Notes: generated by a model from the sequence alone, not told the origin. Positions 43,583-53,101 are shown, counted from the first letter of the stretch. The stretch is DNA of 64,000 nt from Streptomyces sp. SID8374 (GCF_009865135.1 NZ_WWGH01000002.1:1426001-1490000); one strand, 5' to 3'. Made by a program: numbers and translations.

Positions 43583-44092
43583 TCAGGAAGCCGCGCGCCG
43601 GGTCTCCCAGTCGGCCACCAGCGCCTCGGTCTGCTCCACGTACCCGCTGAACAGGTCGGCGAGCGAGGCCAGCCGGTCCCGGGCCTCGCCGCGCGCCACC
43701 GGGATGCCCGAGCTCAGCGTCTCGGTGAACTTGCGCATGTGGGCGTTGTTCACCAGCAGCAGGTGCTGGAGGTCGCCCACCGCCTCGTAGTCGATCCGCC
43801 GGCTGCCGGGCCTGGTGGAGCGCCGCACCAGCGTCCAGGCCTCCAACTGGCGTGCGGCCACACTGAGTCCGCTCTTGGCCTGGCCGAGCTCCCGGGTCAT
43901 GGTGTCGAGGTCCACCGGCTTGTTGCGCAGCAGGAGGTAGCCGAAGAGGCGTCCGGTGGCCTGGGGGAGGCCCCAGCGCTCCATCAGCGAACCCATCTCG
44001 CTGATGAAGGCGGCCTCCGCGTCGCTGAACCCTTCGGGGCCGGTGGGCGGGGAGGGGTCGGTGTCGGGGGTGATGTCGTCGTGGTCAGTCAT
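43583..44092 (-). CDS. GbsR/MarR-type transcriptional regulator
   Basis: 169 residues from ATG 44092. The winged helix is at residues 25-95: FISEMGSLMERWGLPQATGRLFGYLLLRNKPVDLDTMTRELGQAKSGLSVAARQLEAWTLVRRSTRPGSRRIDYEAV, the GbsR pattern. A helical C-terminus follows. Its start lies eight bases inside the preceding hydrolase gene, so it is translated from the same message and may autoregulate the biosynthetic operon it ends. The ligand is unknown. Confidence 0.85.
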   Translation of the reverse strand: MTDHDDITPDTDPSPPTGPEGFSDAEAAFISEMGSLMERWGLPQATGRLFGYLLLRNKPVDLDTMTRELGQAKSGLSVAARQLEAWTLVRRSTRPGSRRIDYEAVGDLQHLLLVNNAHMRKFTETLSSGIPVARGEARDRLASLADLFSGYVEQTEALVADWETRRAAS

Positions 44093-44957
44093 GGTCTCGC
44101 TGGGTTCTCAGGCCTTCAGGAAGGCGAAGGAAGGCGACGGTCAGCCGGTTGACCTCGTCGGGACGGTCCAGGTTGGCGACGTGTCCGGCGCCGGGGATGA
44201 CATGGAACTCGCTGTTCGGATCGCGTTCGCTCCACCGTTCCATCGCCGAGCGGATGTTACCCGTGCCGTCGTGTTCACCGCAGATCAGGAGCTCGCGCTT
44301 CTCGACACGGTAGTCCGGGGCGGGGTCGACCGCGCGGGTCATCCCGTCCCAGGTGGTGAGGAAGGCGCGCCGCCCGTTCGCCGCGAAGGCCTCGCGGAGG
44401 TACTCCCGGGCCCCGGGGTCCTCGGCCGACGCCCGGGCCATCCACCGGGTCAGCCGACGGTAGGGCATCAGCCGCATGAGGGTGCGGGACAGGGCCAGGC
44501 GGCGCCGCTCGCCGCGCGTGATGGGCAGGGTGCTGGACGTGGAGCCGATCACCACGAGCGCGGCGACCTCCTCGGGCCGCCGGCGCAGGTACTCCTGCGC
44601 GATGTTGCCGCCCATCGACTGCCCCAGCAGTACCACGGGCCGACGCACCTCGGCCGCGTCCAGCAGCGCCGCGAGGTCCTGCGCCGCGTACTCCGTACGG
44701 AATCTGCCGGTGCCGGAGGCGGACGCGCCGTGGTAGCGGACGTCCCAGCGCAGGGTGCGGTAGCCCGCGCGGACCAGCGCCGGGATCTGCGGGTCGAACA
44801 TGCGGTGGTCGGCCCCGGCGCCATGGGTGAGGGCGACCGCCGGACGGTCGGCCGCTCCGGCGGTCCAGTAGTGCAGCCGGGCACCGTGGACGTCGAGGCT
44901 GTGGGCCGTCTCCTCGACCGGGGGTCCGGTGGGCGCTGGGCTGTCGGGGCCGGTCAC
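44085..44957 (-). CDS. Alpha/beta hydrolase
   Basis: 290 residues from GTG 44957. Fold landmarks: VALTHGAGADHRMFDPQIPAL (oxyanion region), VVLLGQSMGGNIAQEYL with the nucleophile elbow GQSMGG, ELLICGEHDGTGNI with the acid and VIPGAGHVANLDRP with the catalytic His. It cleaves or transacylates an ester; in this context it may release or inactivate the cluster product, as NonR-type esterases do for macrotetrolides. That role is inference only. It lies 163 bp after the hydratase-like gene. Confidence 0.85.
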   Translation of the reverse strand: MTGPDSPAPTGPPVEETAHSLDVHGARLHYWTAGAADRPAVALTHGAGADHRMFDPQIPALVRAGYRTLRWDVRYHGASASGTGRFRTEYAAQDLAALLDAAEVRRPVVLLGQSMGGNIAQEYLRRRPEEVAALVVIGSTSSTLPITRGERRRLALSRTLMRLMPYRRLTRWMARASAEDPGAREYLREAFAANGRRAFLTTWDGMTRAVDPAPDYRVEKRELLICGEHDGTGNIRSAMERWSERDPNSEFHVIPGAGHVANLDRPDEVNRLTVAFLRLPEGLRTQRDHD

Positions 44958-45120
44958 CGGAGGGAATCCTCGGTCCGGCCGCCGGTGGACAGGGCGGGGG
45001 ACAGGGGCGGCGGGGCCGCCGGACCAGGGTGCCGCAGCGCGTCGTTCATCAGAATCAGAATACTCTCTTCGTCGCGGCGGCGAAGGAAGGCGGCCGGCGG
45101 CCACCGGCGCTTACGCCCGG

Positions 45121-46077
45121 TCAGCCGCCCGTGAAGCGCGGCGGCCGCCTCTCCGCGAACGCGGCCATCCCCTCGCGGGCGTCGGCCACCGTGGCGTGCG
45201 TCTTCAGGTGGTACGCATCCTGGAGCCGCAGCCCGTACTCGGCCGGCTGCCCCCAGCTCCGCTCCCGCAACTCCTTGAACAGCCCCACCGAAGCGGTCGG
45301 CAGCGCGGCGAACCGGCCTGCCAGCTCGGCGAGTTCGCGGTCGAAGTCCTCCGGTTCGCAGAGCCGGTCGAACAGGCCCAGGCGCACCGCCTCATCCCCC
45401 GACACCATCCGCCCGGTGAGGTAGATCTCCGTCGCCCGCGCCGGACCGGTCAGCCGGGACATCAGGACCACGTTCCCCACATGGCCGACCCCGGCCAGAC
45501 AACTGCCGATCGAGGCGCGGGTGTCGGCCAGCCGGTAGTCGGCGGCGCAGGCGATCTCCGCCCCCGCGCCCGCCGCCGCCCCGGTCAGCCCCACGATCAC
45601 CGGCTTCGGCAGGTGGATGATGGCCTCGCAGACCCGCAGATAGTGGGCGTCGGAGGTGATCGGGTCGAAGGGGGTGTCCACCCGGTCGCCCAGCCGCCAC
45701 CGCCGTACGCTCTCCACGTCGTCGCCCGCGCAGAACGCCCCGCCGTTCCCGGTGATCACGACCGTACGCACCCGGGGGTCGTCGCCCGCGCACATCAGGC
45801 CGAGCAGCAGATGGCGGGAGAGCGTCAGATCGAGGCTGTTGCGGCGGTGCGGCCGGTCCAGCGTCAGCGTGGCGACTCCGCCCGCCAGCGAGGCACGTAG
45901 CGGTACGTCCTCCTTGCCGTCCACCCGGTCCGCGAAGTCCGCGAACGTCTCGGTGGCCGCCCCCGCCCACTCGGCCCCGGGCCCTCGGCTCATGGCGGAG
46001 GTCTCCGGGCCCGCCCGAAAGGCTTCCTGACCGGCCGGGACGGCCTCTCGGCCCGCCCCGCATGCTTCCTGGCTCAT
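45121..46077 (-). CDS. Enoyl-CoA hydratase/crotonase-fold protein
   Basis: 318 residues from ATG 46077, which overlaps the ligase stop (ATGA). The first about 60 residues are an Ala/Gly/Glu-rich extension. The crotonase core follows: ITGNGGAFCAGDDVESV (oxyanion hole), GAAAGAGAEIACAADYRLADTRASIGSCLAGVGHVGNVVLMSRL. In the usual position of the first catalytic Glu the text is SIGSCLAGVG, so the hydratase residues appear changed. Crotonase proteins in nonactin-type pathways (NonS) instead form ether rings, a possibility here. It is part of the KS cluster. Confidence 0.8.
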   Translation of the reverse strand: MSQEACGAGREAVPAGQEAFRAGPETSAMSRGPGAEWAGAATETFADFADRVDGKEDVPLRASLAGGVATLTLDRPHRRNSLDLTLSRHLLLGLMCAGDDPRVRTVVITGNGGAFCAGDDVESVRRWRLGDRVDTPFDPITSDAHYLRVCEAIIHLPKPVIVGLTGAAAGAGAEIACAADYRLADTRASIGSCLAGVGHVGNVVLMSRLTGPARATEIYLTGRMVSGDEAVRLGLFDRLCEPEDFDRELAELAGRFAALPTASVGLFKELRERSWGQPAEYGLRLQDAYHLKTHATVADAREGMAAFAERRPPRFTGG

Positions 46078-47741
46078 ACGATCTTCTCCCTGCGTATCCG
46101 GATGCCCGCCGCCTCGCGGTCCCACGTCCCCGCCACCACGCCCTCGGCGCGCAACGTGTGCTTGGTCGGCTTTCCGGTCGGCGTCTTGGGCAGCTCGGGC
46201 AGTACCCGGATGTAGCGCGGCAGCATGAAGTGGGCCAGCCGCTCCCGCAGGAACTCCAGCAGCGCCGCCGGGTCGACCGGGGCCGCCGGGTCGCGGTCCG
46301 CCACCACCAGCAGCACCTCGTCCTCGCCCTCGTCGCCGGGCACGGCCACCGCCGCCGCCTCCAGGACACCCGGGTGGGCGACCGCCTGGGCCTCCACTTC
46401 GAAGGAGGAGATGTTCTCGCCGCGCCTGCGGATGGCGTCCTTCTTGCGGTCCACGAAGACGAGGCCGCCGTCCGGGGCGCGCCGGAACGTGTCCCCGGTG
46501 TGGAACCAGCCGTTGCGCCAGGCGGCGGCCGTCTCGGCGGGCCGTCCCAGGTAGCCGCTGAGGAACGACCACGGACGGTCCGCCCGCAGCACCAGCTCGC
46601 CAGCCTCGCCGTCCGCCACCTCACGGTCGTGGTCGTCCACGACCCGGGCGGCGATGCCCGGCCTCGGCTCCCCGCAGTGCATCGGCACGCCTGGGTGGTG
46701 GTCCGGGGCGGAGAGCACCGGGCATGACACCTCGGTCATGTTGAACAGCGCGCGGACCGACACCCCGAACCGCTTGGAGAACTCCGTCGCCCCCTCGGTG
46801 AACGGGATGACGTAGGCCGCCCGCAGCGGGTGCCCGGTGTCCTCGGGCAGCGGTGGCTGCTTGAGCAGATAGGTCGCCATCACCCCGAGGAGCGTGCACA
46901 GGGTCGTTCCCGTACGCCGGATCAGCGGCCAGAACTCACTGGTGGTGAAGGCGGGTACGACGGTCAGCGAACCGCCGTGCACCAGCATCCCGTACGCGCC
47001 GATCGTGCCGCCCGCGTGGAACAGCGGCAGTTGCAGCAGATAGCGGTCCTGGGGCCCGGCCATGCTGTGGAAGGCCGCGGTGCAGCTGGTGTAGAGGTGC
47101 GCGTAGGAGGAGACGACACCCTTGGACGGGCCCGTCGTCCCCGAGGTGTAGATGACGGTCTGCGGGTCCCACGGCTGCGGTGCGGGCACCGGCTCGGTGA
47201 ACCGCGCCTGTTCCGCGCGGAGTTCGGTCTCCACCCGGTAGCGCGCCGAGAGCCGCCCGGCGAGCGCTGTCACGTCCTCGGGTGCGTCCTCAGGTCCCGG
47301 CAGCAGGACCACCGTCCGCACCGCGCCCACTTCGCTCTCCGACTCCTCCAGCCGGGCCGCCAGCGACGGCCGGCAGATCAGCACCTGGGCTCCGCTGTCG
47401 GCGATCACCTGGCGCAGGATCGCGCCCCGGTAGGCGGTGTTGAGCGGGACCAGGACGGCACCGGCCGCGTTGACCCCGTACCAAGTGCGCAGCGCTTCGG
47501 GCCCGTTGGGCAGCCAGCTCAGCACCAGCTCGCCCGGGGTGACGCCGAGCGCCTGGAGCGCGGCGGCCGTCTCCTCGGTCTCGCGGAGCGTCCGCGCGTA
47601 CGTCCAGAGGTCGCCGTCCGGCATCAACGCGTACGGCGCCTCCGGCGTGGCCGCCGCCCGCCGCCTGAGCAGGGGGCCCAGCACGCACTGCTCGGCGGTC
47701 GGCACGGCGGCGGACGCCGGGTCGAGTATGTCGTCGCTCAC
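46074..47741 (-). CDS. Acyl-CoA ligase (AMP-forming)
   Basis: 555 residues from GTG 47741. ANL-superfamily motifs: VIYTSGTTGPSKGVVSSYAH (A3), NMTEVSCPVLS (A5 region), NGWFHTGDTFRRAPDGGLVFVDRKKDAIRRRGENISSFEVE (A7-A8) and the catalytic Lys in PKTPTGKPTKHTL (A10). It activates a free carboxylic acid to its CoA thioester, so it probably supplies starter or intermediate acids to the KASIII/KS enzymes. GTGA and ATGA overlaps join it to both neighbours. Confidence 0.92.
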   Translation of the reverse strand: MSDDILDPASAAVPTAEQCVLGPLLRRRAAATPEAPYALMPDGDLWTYARTLRETEETAAALQALGVTPGELVLSWLPNGPEALRTWYGVNAAGAVLVPLNTAYRGAILRQVIADSGAQVLICRPSLAARLEESESEVGAVRTVVLLPGPEDAPEDVTALAGRLSARYRVETELRAEQARFTEPVPAPQPWDPQTVIYTSGTTGPSKGVVSSYAHLYTSCTAAFHSMAGPQDRYLLQLPLFHAGGTIGAYGMLVHGGSLTVVPAFTTSEFWPLIRRTGTTLCTLLGVMATYLLKQPPLPEDTGHPLRAAYVIPFTEGATEFSKRFGVSVRALFNMTEVSCPVLSAPDHHPGVPMHCGEPRPGIAARVVDDHDREVADGEAGELVLRADRPWSFLSGYLGRPAETAAAWRNGWFHTGDTFRRAPDGGLVFVDRKKDAIRRRGENISSFEVEAQAVAHPGVLEAAAVAVPGDEGEDEVLLVVADRDPAAPVDPAALLEFLRERLAHFMLPRYIRVLPELPKTPTGKPTKHTLRAEGVVAGTWDREAAGIRIRREKIV

Positions 47742-49450
47742 CGGGCCTCCCCGGAGCTCGGCGCACCCAGGGTCCGGAGCCGGAGCACGCTCTCGTACGG
47801 GCCGCCGTAACGGACCGACTGCCGGGCCGGTCGGCAGTGTTCCGCCTCGCCGATCGGCCCCGGAACGTTGGGGTGCCGGTCCAGATGGGGGAAGTTGCTG
47901 CTGGTGACATGGACCCGCAGCCGGTGTCCGGGGGCGAAGCGCCACGCGGTGTCCCCGAGCAGCAGATCGGCGTCGTACGGCTCGTCCGGCGGGCCGTCCC
48001 CCTCCGCCTCCAGCCGGAGACTGGCCTCGGCCACCAGCAGCGAACGCCCGTCCGGATGTACGTCGGTGAGCTTGGCGACCACGGCGGTGGCGGGCGCGTC
48101 CGAGCCGAAGCGGAGCCGCAGCCGCTGCCGGCCGACCACGTCCAGCGGCTCGGTGAGCGGCTCGGAGGTGTAGAGCAGCACGTCCGGCCTGCTCTCCAGA
48201 TGCGCCTGGTTGAGCGGCCCCGCCGCCAGCCGACCGAGCTGGAGCACCCGCCCGCCGTGCGAGGGCACCGGGTCCTCCGGGTCGTAGGTGAACGTGTCCT
48301 GGCCCGGAGCCACTTGGGACGGCTCGGGCAGCAGTCGGCCGCCGTCCCCGTCATCGGCGGGTCCCGCCAGATACCAGGACGACTCGACGGTCTCCGGCGG
48401 TGGCCAGGCCGGGGCCCGGTGCCAGGTGTCGGCACCGAAGAGGAAGTACCGTACGCCCCCGCCGGAATCCTGGTCCGTGGCGCGCTCGCCTCCGGCCCTC
48501 AGGTGGCGGTCGAAGAAGTCCAGGTGCAGATCGGGCAGCCGGGCGCCCTGCGCCGAACCGTACAGCCCGGTGTTCACCTCGCCCTGCACCTGCGGCAGTT
48601 GGCCCGAGTGCACCCAGGGGCCCATGACCAGCTCGTGCCGTCCGGCCACCGGGTCCTGGGCGCACATGGCGCGGTGCAGTTCGATCGTTCCGTAGGAGAA
48701 CACGTCGTACCAGCCGCCCACCGAGAACGTGGGCACGCCGACCTCCCCGAGGCGGTAGTCGGCCACCGTCGCCACGTGCCCGGCGAAGATGTCCCGCAGC
48801 CGTCCGGGGAACCCCTCGAAGTCGAGGACCGTCGACAACGGCCACCGCCGCAACGGCACTTCGGGCGTGGTGAGCAGCTGCACCACCTCCGCCACCACCG
48901 CCCCGTCCACCGGATCGCCCGCCGCCGCCCGGCGCTGCACCCACTCCAGCGCGGTCAGCCCGAGCCAGCTGGTGAGGTGGTCGAGGCGCAGCGAGCCGCC
49001 GAGCTGCTCGGCGTCGAAGGGGGCCGAGGTGGACATCGTGGGCGCGATGGCCCGCAGATGCGGTGGTTTCTCCATGGCGGCCAGCCACTGGACGATCGCC
49101 TGGTACGAGGTGCCGGCCATGGCCACGTTCCCGTCGCACCAGGGCTGTTCGGCGGTCCACTCCACGGTGTCGTAGCCGTCGGGCCCCTCCTGCGCCCAGT
49201 CCAGCGGCGCCCACGCGCCCTCCGAGCCGAACCGGCCCCGGGTGTCCTGCACCACGGCCGCGTACCCCCGGTCCACGCACTGGGCCGGGGTCAACGTGGC
49301 AAGCCCCAGCTGGGACTTGCCGTACGGGGTGCGGAAGAGCACGGCGGGCGAGGCCGGGGCGTCGGCGGGGCGCCAGACGTCGGCCCGCAGGACCGTCCCG
49401 TCGCGCATCTCCACCGGCACGTCGTGCTGGATGAGGGTGGTCCTGCCCAT
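47738..49450 (-). CDS. CocE/NonD-family hydrolase (X-Pro dipeptidyl-peptidase fold)
   Basis: 570 residues. N-terminal MRDGTVLRADVWRPA, FRTPYGKSQLG and VVQDTRGRFGSEG lead to the nucleophile elbow NVAMAGTSYQAIVQW. SVGGWYDVFSYG (acid region) and VMGPWVHSGQLP (His) complete the triad. A C-terminal jelly-roll follows (RHRLRVHVTSSNFPHLDRHPN). The family hydrolyses esters or amides (cocaine esterase, glutaryl acylases). Its job in the cluster is unknown. The start codon shares a base with the preceding SDR stop. Confidence 0.88.
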   Translation of the reverse strand: MGRTTLIQHDVPVEMRDGTVLRADVWRPADAPASPAVLFRTPYGKSQLGLATLTPAQCVDRGYAAVVQDTRGRFGSEGAWAPLDWAQEGPDGYDTVEWTAEQPWCDGNVAMAGTSYQAIVQWLAAMEKPPHLRAIAPTMSTSAPFDAEQLGGSLRLDHLTSWLGLTALEWVQRRAAAGDPVDGAVVAEVVQLLTTPEVPLRRWPLSTVLDFEGFPGRLRDIFAGHVATVADYRLGEVGVPTFSVGGWYDVFSYGTIELHRAMCAQDPVAGRHELVMGPWVHSGQLPQVQGEVNTGLYGSAQGARLPDLHLDFFDRHLRAGGERATDQDSGGGVRYFLFGADTWHRAPAWPPPETVESSWYLAGPADDGDGGRLLPEPSQVAPGQDTFTYDPEDPVPSHGGRVLQLGRLAAGPLNQAHLESRPDVLLYTSEPLTEPLDVVGRQRLRLRFGSDAPATAVVAKLTDVHPDGRSLLVAEASLRLEAEGDGPPDEPYDADLLLGDTAWRFAPGHRLRVHVTSSNFPHLDRHPNVPGPIGEAEHCRPARQSVRYGGPYESVLRLRTLGAPSSGEAR

Positions 49451-50289
49451 CAGCGGGTCTCCTTCGCGGCGGGTGCGGTGCCCGCGTTCTCGGCCGGACC
49501 GGTGCCCCGGTCGCGGGAACGGGTCAGATGGCGGGTCATGGCGTCACCGGCGGCGGCCCGGCTCGCCGAGGGCTCCACGCGGACCAGCGGGCCCACGCTC
49601 ATCCGGGCCGGGCGGTCCAGCAGCCAGACGACGGTGTCAGCGATGTCCTCCGCGTCCAGCACCTCCTCCTCGGGGACTCCGAGGTCGGAGGGGCGGGCCG
49701 CGAGCCGGGTGGAGACCCAGCCGGGGGCGACGGTGACCGCGCGGATGCCGAGGTCGCGGTTCTCCTCGTGGACCAGCTCGGTGAGCCGGTGCACGGCGTG
49801 CTTGCTGACGCCGTACCCGCCGCTGCCCGGCACCACCTCGGAACCCACGCCCGAGCCGATGTTCACGACCCAGCCGTAGCGGCGCTCCCGCATCCCGGGC
49901 AGCACTTCCCGGGCCAGCAGGAACGGCACGGTGAGGTTCACCCGCAGCTGCCGCTCCCAGTGCCGTTCCTCGGTCTCGTGGATCGCGGCCAGCCGGATCG
50001 CGCCCGCGCTGCACACCAGCAGCCCGACCGGCCCCAGCGCGGCGGCCGTGGCGGCGACGGCCTCGGCGGGGGCGCCCGGTTCCGCCAGGTCCAGGGCCAG
50101 CGGCAGGGCGGTGCCTCCGGCCGTACGGATCGACTCCGCGACCTCCTTCAGCTCGGCCTCCCGCCGCCCGACCAGCGCCACGGCGCTCCCGCGCGCGGCC
50201 AGTCGGCGGGCGATGGCGGCCCCGATCCCGGAGGAGGCGCCCGCGACAAGGGCGACCGGCCGGCCGCCCGGCTCTCCGGCGGCGCTCAC
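49450..50289 (-). CDS. Short-chain dehydrogenase/reductase
   Basis: 279 residues from GTG 50289. Classical SDR: VALVAGASSGIGAAIARRLA (NADP site, AGASSGIG), VCSAG in place of NNAG, VVNIGSGVGSE and the active pair YGVSKHAVHRL (YxxxK). The C-terminus is extended by about 35 Ala/Arg-rich residues. It is likely a ketoreductase acting on beta-keto intermediates. It is coupled by overlaps to the tandem SDR gene before it and the CocE gene after it. Confidence 0.9.
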   Translation of the reverse strand: MSAAGEPGGRPVALVAGASSGIGAAIARRLAARGSAVALVGRREAELKEVAESIRTAGGTALPLALDLAEPGAPAEAVAATAAALGPVGLLVCSAGAIRLAAIHETEERHWERQLRVNLTVPFLLAREVLPGMRERRYGWVVNIGSGVGSEVVPGSGGYGVSKHAVHRLTELVHEENRDLGIRAVTVAPGWVSTRLAARPSDLGVPEEEVLDAEDIADTVVWLLDRPARMSVGPLVRVEPSASRAAAGDAMTRHLTRSRDRGTGPAENAGTAPAAKETR

Positions 50290-51824
50290 GGGCTCTCCAC
50301 CTCCACGAACTCCGGGAACCCCGGCCGCAGCGGAGCCACGTCTCCCAGGCCGAAGCCGCCGTCCGCCCGCAGCACCGCACCGGTCACCCGGGCGGCCGAG
50401 CCGCTCAGCAGGAAGCCGAGGACCGCCGCCACCTCGCGCGGGTCGCCGACCCGCCCGGCGGGGATCCGGCTGATCCAGCCGCGCCGGTGCTCGGGCCCCG
50501 CCGCGTCGCCCATCGGCGTCTCGATGATGCCGGGCGCCACGCAGTTGGCGCGGATGCCGTGGCGCGCCACCGAGACCGCGAGGCAGCGGATGTACTGCGC
50601 CATCGCCGCCTTGCTCGCCCCGTAATACTCCAGCCCCGCCACCGGGCTGAGCGTGGAGCTGACCGAGGAGACCCCGACCACCGCGCCGGGCACCTTCTCC
50701 TCGCGCCAGCGAGCCGTCAGGTACTCGGTGACGGCGACGAAGCTGTGCAGGTTCACGGCGAAGGTCCGGGCGGCCGACGCCGGGTCGCCGCCCACCGCGC
50801 TGAAGCCCAGGTGCCCCGCCGCGTACAGCAGGGTGGTGACCCCGTCGGCCGCCTTCCAGGCACGTTCGCCCAGGGTGGCGGCGTCCTCGGCGTCGGAGAG
50901 GTCGCAGCGCAGGGTCCAGGCCTGACGGCCCAGCGCCTCGATCTCGGCGGCGACCTGCTCCAGCGCCTGCGTGCGCCGGGCCGCCAGGACCACATCGGCC
51001 CCGCGTCCGGCCAGGTGCAGCGCGGCGGCCCGGCCGATCCCGCTGCTGGCGCCCGCCACCAGGACCTTGTGCCCCAGCAGGTCCTGACCGGTGACCGGCT
51101 CCGGCGGCGGCTGGTCCTGCGGGGCGCTACGGCGGGGCGCAAGAGTCGGCGTACCGGCGGGCAGGGACGGGATCTGGCCGAGCCCCGCGCCCCCGTCCAC
51201 CGGGACCGTCTCGCCGACGAGGTACGAGCACCCCTCGGAGACCAGGAACGCGACGGTGGCCGCCACATCGGCGGCCGTGGTGGGGCGGCGCTGCACGAGA
51301 TAGCGCAGCAGTCCGGCCTCGGCGGCCTCGGAGAGGTGGTGGCCCAGGTCGGGGGAGTAGCCGGTGACCACGGTGTTGCCGGTGACGCCGCGCCCGGCCA
51401 CCTCGGTGACCAGGTGCTGCCACCAGGCCCGGTCGGCGGCGAGCCGGGCGTACCGGTCGGGGTCGGTCCCGGCGTGCGTCTCGCCCGTCGCGTCGGTCAC
51501 CAGGACGAGTCGGCCCCGCCCGGCCGCCGCCATCGCCAGCGCGGCGGTCCGGATCCGCTCGCGGTCCAGGCCCGCCGAGCGCTCGGCGCCGTACGCCTCC
51601 TCGCCGAGCAGCAGCGCGCAGTACGCGGCGGGGGCCTCGGATCCGGCACCGGCACCGGCGTCCGGGGCTTCGGGGGAGAGGCCGAGCGCGCTCAGCGCCT
51701 CGGAGAGACCGGTGGCCCCGGCCCCCGAGGCGTCGACGACCACGCGGGTGCTGATCGGCGCCCGCAGCGGGTCCCCTCCCGCGGCCGTCCCGGGCCGCGT
51801 CGCGGTGCTGTGAACGTGGGTCAT
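50286..51824 (-). CDS. Tandem SDR fusion: degenerate N-terminal half, active C-terminal half
   Basis: 512 residues, about twice a normal SDR. Residues 25-245 follow the SDR outline (LVLVTDATGETHAG, a late ATVAFLVSEGCSYLVGETVPVDGGAGLG) but lack the TGxxxGxG nucleotide motif (DASGAGATGL) and the YxxxK pair. Residues 270-512 are a full SDR: KVLVAGASSGIGRAAALHLAG, GVSSVSSTLSPVAGLEYYGASKAAM and IRANCVAPGIIETPM. The inactive half probably serves dimer-like packing or substrate binding, as in KR structural subdomains. It lies between KS and SDR genes with ATGA and GTGA overlaps. Confidence 0.85.
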   Translation of the reverse strand: MTHVHSTATRPGTAAGGDPLRAPISTRVVVDASGAGATGLSEALSALGLSPEAPDAGAGAGSEAPAAYCALLLGEEAYGAERSAGLDRERIRTAALAMAAAGRGRLVLVTDATGETHAGTDPDRYARLAADRAWWQHLVTEVAGRGVTGNTVVTGYSPDLGHHLSEAAEAGLLRYLVQRRPTTAADVAATVAFLVSEGCSYLVGETVPVDGGAGLGQIPSLPAGTPTLAPRRSAPQDQPPPEPVTGQDLLGHKVLVAGASSGIGRAAALHLAGRGADVVLAARRTQALEQVAAEIEALGRQAWTLRCDLSDAEDAATLGERAWKAADGVTTLLYAAGHLGFSAVGGDPASAARTFAVNLHSFVAVTEYLTARWREEKVPGAVVGVSSVSSTLSPVAGLEYYGASKAAMAQYIRCLAVSVARHGIRANCVAPGIIETPMGDAAGPEHRRGWISRIPAGRVGDPREVAAVLGFLLSGSAARVTGAVLRADGGFGLGDVAPLRPGFPEFVEVESP

Positions 51825-53101
51825 GGCAAGTCGCCGCCTTCGTATTCGATGACCATGCTCGTGGCGTCGCCGCCCGCCCCGGAGGCGAGCACCAGCGCGC
51901 TGTCGCCGCCGGTCGCCAGGCCGCCCGCGAGCACCGGATCGCCCGGCAGACCCGTGTACGGGACAAGGGTGTTGGCGCTCGGGGCGATATGGCCGTGGCG
52001 CAGCATGAGCAGGCTGCCGAGGAGCTTGACCAGGCCGCCGGTCCCGGCGACATGGCCGAAGACCGCCTCCTGGTTGGTGAGCCGCAGCTCGCCGTCGTAC
52101 GCGGCCGCCTCCCGTACCCCCGCCAGGGCCTGGCACAGGTGGTCCTCGACGAACCGGTTGCCGTCCGCGTAGTCGTTGACGAACGCCAGGTCGCCGAGGC
52201 CGCGCCCCGCCGACGCCAGCGTGGCCAGCACATCGCCCACCACGTTGGCGGGCGGGCCGGTGGCGACGGTGGAGGGGCCGTTGGAGCGCGAGGTGCGCAG
52301 GTGGGCGCGGTGGAGCAGCCCCGGGCGGTCCCCGGTCGCGGCCGGGTCCTCCAGGATGACGGCGAGCGCGCCCTCGCCGGTGGCGTTGCCGGTCTGGATC
52401 TCGTCGTGCGGCCGGACGTCGGCGGGGTTGTCGGAGAGCGAGGAGGCGCGGTAGCCGCTGCGGCCGGTGTGGCTGGTGCCCGCGACGAAGACCGGGTCCA
52501 CGGTGGTGTCCACGCCCACGACGATCGCGCGGTCGATGTCCCCGCACCGGAACATCTGCTGTACCAGGTGGAGCGTCCGCAGCGCCACATTGCAGGAGCC
52601 CGCCACACTCAGTGTCTGGCAGGGGAGTTGGAGACCGGAGGCCACGGTTCCCACCACGCTGGGCGGGGTTCCGTTGAGCCAATACTCCATGCCGAGGGCG
52701 GCTACTCCCTTCTCCCGGGCCAGGGTGTAGTAGCGCTCGGTCTCCGGGAAGGCGAACTGGAGCGAGCAGGCGACCAGCGCGGTGCGCTCCGGATCGAGGT
52801 CGGCGGCGGTCAACCCGGCCTGTTCCAGGGCCCGGTGCACCGCCCCGGTGGCCATCAGCCCGGCGCGCGAGGAGCGTCGGATCTGCCGCTCCGACAGCGG
52901 CAGGGCGGCCTCCGGGTCCCAGCCGTTCACCGTTCCCGCGATACGGAGGGGGAGTTCGGGATGGGCGTACGGGGAGAGGCAGCTCGCCCCGTCGCGCACC
53001 ACGCGCCAGAAGGTGTCCAGGTCGGTGCAGGCGCGGCCGTCCGGCCCCGGCAGGACGAACCCGGCACCGGACAGCCGCAGCAGCGGCAGCTCGGCGGGCA
53101 T
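51821..53101 (-). CDS. Ketosynthase-like protein lacking one catalytic His and the Lys
   Basis: 426 residues from ATG 53101, with GAGGGG eight bases upstream. Thiolase-fold KS. Cys170 is in LSVAGSCNVALRTL. At the first His position (HGT in active KSs) the text is FVNDYADGN, aligning Tyr311. The SxK Lys position is Glu345 in NQEAVFGHVAG, while His350 is kept. Loss of the decarboxylation His while keeping Cys suggests a non-decarboxylating role, for example acyl transfer, C-O bond formation as in NonJ/NonK, or a partner subunit. It is followed by the tandem SDR with an ATGA overlap. Confidence 0.85.
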   Translation of the reverse strand: MPAELPLLRLSGAGFVLPGPDGRACTDLDTFWRVVRDGASCLSPYAHPELPLRIAGTVNGWDPEAALPLSERQIRRSSRAGLMATGAVHRALEQAGLTAADLDPERTALVACSLQFAFPETERYYTLAREKGVAALGMEYWLNGTPPSVVGTVASGLQLPCQTLSVAGSCNVALRTLHLVQQMFRCGDIDRAIVVGVDTTVDPVFVAGTSHTGRSGYRASSLSDNPADVRPHDEIQTGNATGEGALAVILEDPAATGDRPGLLHRAHLRTSRSNGPSTVATGPPANVVGDVLATLASAGRGLGDLAFVNDYADGNRFVEDHLCQALAGVREAAAYDGELRLTNQEAVFGHVAGTGGLVKLLGSLLMLRHGHIAPSANTLVPYTGLPGDPVLAGGLATGGDSALVLASGAGGDATSMVIEYEGGDLP

